64,000 nucleotides of DNA from Theobroma cacao (lineage: Eukaryota > Streptophyta > Magnoliopsida > Malvales > Malvaceae). Below the pieces are notes generated by a model. It had not been told where the DNA came from. It worked only from the letters and a program-made list of their open reading frames with translations, and searched no databases. The translations under genes and the position numbers were made by a program. Shown piece by piece: positions 57,424-64,000 of this stretch (positions within the stretch are counted from its first letter, which is position 1; the number at the start of each line of letters is the position of its first letter). The DNA lies in the NCBI RefSeq assembly GCF_000208745.1, contig NC_030854.1, positions 2,491,236 to 2,555,235 of the forward strand, in the 5' to 3' direction.

Positions 57424-60372
57424 TTACTTTTGTCCTTTCTTCCATAACCCACCAATCTTTTTCAACATGTTGCCATTTTTTTTCTTGGGTGAATCATCAT
57501 CCATGTCTTCCGAATTGGGTGAACCCATTATGGGGTTATAGTTGCTGTCAAGAGATATGGTTCTGTCCGCATGTTTCCCATTGTTCCCTGTAGAGAGCAT
57601 GGCCGCAGCTGCCTCTGCTGCCTTTCTCCACTGATCTGACTGCACCTTTAGTCTCCTCAACTCAGCCTCCATTTCTGTATTTGTTGCTTGTGCTGCATCG
57701 AGCTGTTCAGTGACGCGTGCTGCTCTTCGGCTACTCTTATCGGCTTCCTCAGTTACGTAGCTGAGTTTCATCAGAGCCTCGCGCTCTGCAGCCCTTGCTG
57801 CTGCTAACAATACAACAGATTCATCACGAACTTTAGAACCCTCCATTTCACTCTTCTTAATTTCCATTTTGAGCATTTCATTTTGCTCGGTTACACTATG
57901 CAACTCTGTTTCCTTCGCTGTCAAATTTGCTTTCAGTTCTGTCGACTCTGCCTCTATCTTCTTCAACTCCGTTGCAAGTTCAGATTCTCTTTCATCGGAC
58001 TGGTTTTTCTCAATCTTCAAATTCAGGCCCTCATTTTCCTCTGAAATACTCTGAAGTTCAGTCTCCTTATCCATTAAGTTTGCTCTCAGTTCTTCAACAT
58101 CAGTTTTGGTTCTCTTTAATTCTGCCCCCAGTTCTGCCTCTCTCTGGCATGACTGCGTTCTTATGTTTTCCACTTGTTCATAAGCACTTCTAATTTGCAA
58201 TGTGCTCCGAATATATTCTTCTTGGTACCTGACTTCAGCTGCATCCAGTGCCGATCTCAATTGACCCACTTCAAGTTTTGCAAAATTAAGCTCTGTTTTG
58301 AGATGCTGTATTTCCTCATTTTCTCCATTCTGCCGTGGTAGTCCATCATCTTTGGGATCCTTGGATATTTTGCTGCTACTACCAACCAGTTCTGCCTGGA
58401 GCTTGCTCACAAGTCCCTCCAGCGACTTAACTCTAGCTTTTGACTGCTCCAACTCCAATGATAATGTGTTGTAAGCTTCTGTTGCTTTTGTTGCATCAGA
58501 ACGCAGCTTTTCTATGGTTTCATTTGCTGTTTCCGGTTGCATTTGGGTTTTGCTAACTACTTCAAGAGCCTGGGCTTCAGATTCTCTGCAATCAGTGAGC
58601 TCAGACTTAAGTTTGTCAACCAACGAGAGAGTTTCAGTCAGCTCAATTCTCAAGTTCTGAATCTCAGCATGTGCAGATTCAGCATGCTTAGTCTGAATGG
58701 CTTCCGATTCATATGCCTTTTCCAGCTGAACTTTGAGCTTTTGAATTTCATTCATGGCAGAAGCCAAGGCAGCAGAATCCATTGAGTGCTGATTCTGGAC
58801 AGCCTCAAGTTCAGACTGCCATGCTCTATCTCGATCTTGTGAAATTTTACGGAGTTCTTCCACCCTGTCATCCTCAGAGGCAGAAATTTCCATCAACTGC
58901 TGTTCAGATTCTTCAAGCTTGGCTGACATTGCTGATAGCTGCTTCTTGGCCTCCTCAGCCTCTTGTATAGCTCGCCTCTTCCATGACTCAGATGCAGTCA
59001 GCTGGTCCTTTGTCTTTTTCAGATCATCTTGGAGTTGAGTAAGCTGTGATTCCAGTTCAGACACTTTGTTTGGACGCTGCTTCTAGAGCTCACACAACAA
59101 GAGTAAACATTATGTAAGTGGGAGTAACTAAGTAGATAAGCAAAGAGAAAACTACTGGAATTGAAGAGTGTGCAGAAATGTTTTCATTGTAGTTTGCTCC
59201 ATCCTAGACTGAACCTTTTATTTTTGGATATACCGTTTGCCAATTGCCATAAAAATAAACTGATTTAGGCGCAAGTGACTGGAGAATACCTCAGATACTG
59301 GGCTTCTCAATGCTTTGCGTGCAGTAACCTTAGGACTTCTATCTTTGGGAGTCTTACTTGCAGGATTTGGAGAGGAAACTGTGTCAGAATCAGGTCCTGG
59401 TGTCTTCAGTTGACGAGCAGTTCGAGGTGTTGCAGGAGATTTTCTCTGAGGCACTTCCAAGGAGCTTGTTCTACGGTCAAAGACAATAAAATGGAAAATA
59501 ATAAAAGAAAATAGCAGCAAAATGAATGAAGCTTTTAGATAATTTCTGTAATAGCTATGGCTAAACAAAATGGTGCATCATATAAACGGTTCTTTCAAGA
59601 GGATGTAACTACTTTTACAACTTGTCCATAGGTTAAAATCGTGGCGCAATTGGTGGGTCAAGACTAGCAACAACTCCAAGATTAAGTAGCCAACCACCAC
59701 AAAGAAGTTGATGTCGCACCATTTTTTTCAAGCACAAGTAAAACAACTGTGAACTACCTTCTTTAGGATCATTCCAATCTCCCTCTCAGCGTGTCAGATT
59801 ATTTGCTTCTTGAAAGGGGATATAAGGGGTTAACAAGATACTGATACTGTGACAATGATATTTCAACTTCTTGAGAGTGATGTGCATAAAAACACAACAT
59901 CAATATAAAAAAAATTCTCATCCAGATCCCTATTGGCATGCATTTCGATAATGCAGTTCACATGAAAATTTTCAAACATTGGGAGAAACATAGCCTTTAT
60001 ACAAGACAATAAATAAAATGTTTAACATCTAACAGAAGTAGGAGACGATAATTGATTAAGTAACCCTGAACTTTACCAGGTCCAACCCACTAATTAGGCC
60101 AATACTAAACAAGTAAATTGCAAAATGATTCAACTTTTTTTAAAAAGAGAAAATGAAGAAGAAGAAGAGGAGAAGGGAGGGGGAGGCTGCCTCAAACAAG
60201 ACTGATGAAGGCTTCATGACATCAGGTACTATTGTAAATACTCCACTTTGGAGATTAGCAAAGCATTGGCACTTAAAAACCTTAAACTAGCAGATTAAGG
60301 TGAAAAGAATGATTAAAATGCTCTAAAAGTCATGGACTAATGGCGATCATACCTTGCTTTTGGCGTCTGCAT
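57424..60372 (-). CDS. Interactor of constitutive active ROPs (ICR/RIP family coiled-coil protein)
   Basis: 619 aa from three coding exons on the minus strand: 60353-60372, 59290-59470, 57424-59082. ICR/RIP proteins bind GTP-loaded ROP GTPases and link them to exocytosis or cortical microtubules at the plasma membrane. The N-terminus MQTPKAR and a Ser/Pro/Thr-rich basic region (8-67) match the family. Residues from about 70 to 570 are almost continuous coiled coil (heptads such as [19 protein letters not shown]). The conserved [13 protein letters not shown] lies at about 551-563. The Lys-rich tail ([14 protein letters not shown]) is the typical C-terminus. Length and context fit the At2g37080 (RIP2) / At3g53350 (RIP3, MIDD1) clade; which one cannot be told. 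The first coding exon is only 20 nt, and its ATG is the conserved family start. Confidence 0.92.
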
Positions 60373-62300
60373 GATTTTTATATCCCCTTGAGTCGAAGTG
60401 GTAAAAGGGCAAGATATATGTTCTCTGCTTCAAACCCCACCTGACCCACACCACCTGCAAATAGTTCAGAGAAATCGTGGGCTGAGAAGGAACATGAGAG
60501 AGAATCTGATATATAATTGTAGAGAAAGAGGAAGCATAGTTCATCAAAGGAGCGTCATCTCTTAGCAGTACGCACAAGACCCAACCAACAAACAAACCAT
60601 ACAATCCCTTCAAAGAAACTCCACAGAAACTACTTCCACTACCACCAACCAGAACCAAATGAAAAAATTTAAAAAGAAAGAAAATAGTGGAAAAAAAGGT
60701 TGCCATCAAATGAATTCATTAAATATCATTACAAAAACCATGTTTCCACCTTTTCTTTTCATTTCTCTCTCTCTCTTTGGCCCCTTCCTTTTTTCACTCC
60801 TGTTCTGAAAAATATGCTACAAAAAACATTACAGAAACCACAAGGGACCAGCAAGAAATGAATGAAGTTAATAACCCATGTAGGCCTGGCTGCTTGTGCT
60901 TGGTTTGAAATTATAATTCAAAACTGTTGATTTGCAATAATCTTGGACCAAAAATTGATCATTCCGTTCTTAGTGAAATTATGTGCCACTGCGAGTGCAA
61001 TAGTGTAGTTAATCCAATCAAAGAAAACTACATTTCTTACATTTCCATTTTCTGCTGCAAATTTAAGACTAAAGCTCTTGAACTCATTAAAAATCTCGTA
61101 TTTTTTCTTCAAATTTTGCCTCGTTAACATAGAAAGTAAAAAACAAGGAAGATAGACTTAACTGAACGATGCACAATGTTAGGAGTATAGAGAGTCAAAC
61201 AAATGAACTTGAAGAAAACATGGTTTCAAGGTATGATTACACTTGGTAAGAAAACATATATATAAAAAGCAAGCAGATAAGATTCATCTTTTTTACAGAA
61301 AGCTGAAAACTGGGTAAGGCTTTGTTCAATCTTTAGTGACCAAAGCTGAGATGGATAAAAGCTGTACGGATCAGGAGCAAGTTAACAATGGAAAGTAAGC
61401 TTAAACACAGAGTTGAAAACAGAGTTCCAAGTTCCAAGTTAAATTTGAAGTAATTGTGCGGCTATAGTTCTGAAAAGAAAAAAGGATCAAATTTGACTCC
61501 GCTTCCTTTTAGGTTAAAAGGAAAGAAAAGGAAATGAGAGCTAGCTGTAAACAAGCTCTGCAGTGCAAAGGTGAAGCAACATTTTCTTTTCCGAGAAGAA
61601 AATCAGCAGAGAAACTGAGATTTCCTTGAGAAAAGAAACACAAAAGGAGACATCATTACTAACTAAAGTTAGCAAAACCCAGAAAGAAATTGACAACTCC
61701 TGACTCACTGTTAAACACATTTAACAAAAAAAAAATCTCAAACTTTCATTTCAATTAAAAAAAAAAAAGAAACGAAAAGAGCATCAAACAAACTAAGAGA
61801 GTGAGCACAAGAAGAAAACTGCATTGGTGAAAACTGTAACCTGAAACACAAATGTGAAAGAAAACATAAAAGAAAAAAAACAGAGTTGGGTTTTACCTGG
61901 AGGAGGAGGCTAGCTAGTTAGCTAGCTTTGGTTAATGCTTAAGAGGCAAAAAGAAAGAGAAAAAAAATAAAGCTTGGAAACAAGAAAACCCTAGAAAACC
62001 CAAGCTTGGAAATACCAAACAGGGTTAAGTAAGAGCTTCTGAATCTCTTTGAGCTGAGGTTCTGCTGCAGTCTCAATGTTCAGTTCCCCAAGGCCAAGTA
62101 TTCCTCTTTCTTTCTTTCTTTCACTGTTTTTGTTAAATGTCAGTGGAGAGAGTAAGCAAAGGCGGTGGCTCATTGGGACGTTTTCCTATGCAGGAGATTG
62201 TGATTGATTAAGTTGCCACGCTCCTTTTTCACGCGCTCTTTCACGCTCCCTCACTCACGTGCTATGATTGGTTGCTAAATGCTGAGGCTCCCTGCTACTC
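60373..62300 (-). promoter_or_regulatory. Leader intron, leader exon and promoter of the ICR gene
   Basis: A good donor (CTCCTCCAG|GTAAAA on the minus strand) lies at 61896. An upstream leader exon is therefore likely at 61897 to about 62170, followed by a 1.4 kb leader intron ending near 60440-60460; the acceptor is not settled. Upstream at 62240-62275 are a CACGTG G-box and an inverted CCAAT (ATTGG). Nothing else was seen in 60373-61896. Confidence 0.55.
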
Positions 62301-64000
62301 CCTCCTCTGAAACTGCAATTAATCTCCCTTATGATCAAAGCATGGAGTGAGAGAGGAAACTGTTGATTCATCCATAAGAAACGACATCTTTCTCCTGTCT
62401 TTTCCCTTCATATTTCAAACTAAAAGGTGAAGCAACAAATGAAATATCTACAATGAATCCTGCAAAGGGAATCAAGTTATGGCTTGACTTTGATGCTTCA
62501 TTGCAAAATAATAATGATAATAAATACACTGTGTAGTATTAAATTGGAACAAAATGTCACTGTTGCATTCCATCCAAAGAGAACAACCCAGCTGCTTTCT
62601 TATTTACAAGTTTTTGCATGGAAAAAGCTCAATGGATTTACATTTCTTTCCTTTTCCTCAAAGGGTGCTGGATGAAACGCCAGGTTAATCTATTTGAAGT
62701 TGCTTAGTTGCATTCCCAACCGCCCCTTCTCTATCTCTGTCTTCGTAAGTAGAATGTGTGGTTATCATCTGAGCAATGTCTTACAATCACTTGATTATTA
62801 CCTATGCATCGCTTTTCTTGTCTTGGTTTTTGTTTTTCCTGTCATTCTTTCATCTTTCTGGTGAGGCATTTGCCTATATAATAACACTCTTTGCCATAAA
62901 TTTCGCAAGGAAGTGAGTCATTTCACGCAAAGGGAACAGTCAAGATTTGTTTAAAACCAGACTTTCCTTCAAATCACACCATTGCATAAGCTCTTACAGG
63001 TACAAGTGGGAATTTTCTTTTCCTTTAAACTTTTCTGTTCTTTATAAGATTCTGGATGATATTAATTTACTTGTTCTCCTGGAAAATCCCAAAATTTTCC
63101 TTTGGACCTTTCCTTTGCATTGACAGTGGTGAGACACCCTAATGAGCCAATGCAATTGCTATGTATAGTAATCCATGGAATTAAAGTGTGCGTCTTGCTC
63201 CTCTTTTCAACCATTCATTCACATGTCATAGCCTTGTTATTTAGGGCATTTTGTTTGATGGGGGTCCCTAGAAATAACACCACTTGGGGACCATTTTCCC
63301 TAGACATTGCCTACTTTGGCTATTTCCTGCTCAAATTGAAATAAAACCGCCCACCAACATTTATGTTAGTTGTCATATGAGCAATAAATCAAGTTTGTTT
63401 TGGCTAAGGATTTGAAAGCCAAAGCCCATGTGTTTCACTTTTGATTATAGGTCTCCTAATGATGTCTCCAAGCTTTGAGGACAATTTTAAAGATCACAAG
63501 TACTCCATCAATGGCTTGGATGTGTGCCTAATTCCTTCTGGGCGCCTTATAAAGAGGAGGAAAATATTCTTGTGGGGTTCCAATTATTAGAAAGCACTCA
63601 CATTTGTATGTCTTGCATTGTAGTAAAGCCTTCCTTTTGAGAACAAATACAAGGATAAGGTTTTAAATCAAAGGGAGAAAGATGTATCTTTCATTGTGTT
63701 TAGGCCTTTGCTTTGTTTGCAATGAAAGCAACAACTAATAATCTATTGCTTGTGATGTTGATCATTCCCATTGGACAACAAAAGGAACTAACAAAAACTA
63801 CTTGACAACTCAATTTTAGTGGGTTTTTTTCCACAAAAAAAGGGGGAAAAATGACAAGAGGAAGGATGTAGTCATGCTTATTGCCAACCTTCTTTGAAGA
63901 GTGAGTTTGAACAGCGCTTTCCATTGTAGAATCAATGCAACAACCTAACAATGGGTCTAAATATTCTTGCAAATAATTAATGAATCTTCCTCTAAGAGCT
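62301..64000. other. Intergenic tail, no gene recognised
   Basis: There are short unsupported open frames on both strands (for example 63102-63344 and 63700-63972). None shows a recognisable domain, splice pattern or codon signal. The minus-strand frame at 63700-63972 could be the edge of a gene beyond the window. Confidence 0.5.

Noticed and set aside
63700..63972. 90-codon minus-strand frame at the window end
   Set aside because: No domain or exon boundary can be supported; noted only as a possible gene edge.

Overview
The window is nuclear DNA from a flowering plant. All ten genes recognised have canonical GT-AG introns and encode plant families. The background is AT-rich, and a Copia LTR and a plant LINE are present. 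The gene set and order point to a core eudicot, probably a rosid. I cannot name the species from the sequence alone.

Layout. 1-898 is the 3' end of a Ty1/Copia retrotransposon (polypurine tract plus a complete 3' LTR). 1010-3162 (+) holds the last 210 codons of a cytosolic ascorbate peroxidase; its first coding exon is not in view. 3163-9276 is gene-free and AT-rich. 9277-16962 (+) is a malectin-like/LRR receptor kinase in 15 exons. 18845-22060 (+) is an NF-YB subunit with a 6-nt microexon. 24488-32031 (+) is the HECT ubiquitin ligase UPL4 in 17 exons. 32929-35211 (+) is the intronless chloroplast PPR protein HCF152. 35658-41450 (-) is the helicase MCM8 in 17 exons. 41451-44536 is an AT-rich, repeat-bearing spacer. 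44537-47401 (+) is an intronless PWWP protein. 48803-54363 (+) is an uncharacterised Ser-rich plant protein with a LINE fragment in intron 3. 55324-56467 (-) is ribosomal protein S23. 57424-60372 (-) is a coiled-coil ROP-interactor of the ICR/RIP family, with leader and promoter to about 62.3 kb. No gene was recognised in the last 1.7 kb.

Every multi-exon model was built by hand from splice consensus and family homology. For each complete gene the exon lengths sum to a multiple of three: RLK 926 aa, NF-YB 177, UPL4 1571, MCM8 791, the uncharacterised protein 825, RPS23 142 and ICR 619.

The genes do not form a pathway; they are independent housekeeping and signalling genes. The order is informative, though. 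From memory of the Arabidopsis map, APX2-HCF152-MCM8-PWWP-RPS23A are neighbours on chromosome 3 (At3g09640-09680). UPL4, a PWWP gene and RPS23B lie together at At5g028xx-029xx. RLK-NF-YB8-unknown-RIP are neighbours at At2g37050-37080. This window appears to carry both sets interleaved, which looks like an ancestral order later split by duplication and gene loss. I found no sign of a new enzyme system, CRISPR array or biosynthetic cluster. The most interesting items are this mosaic, the NF-YB microexon, the Copia insertion upstream of the APX exons, two copied splice-acceptor segments, and the uncharacterised Ser-rich gene.
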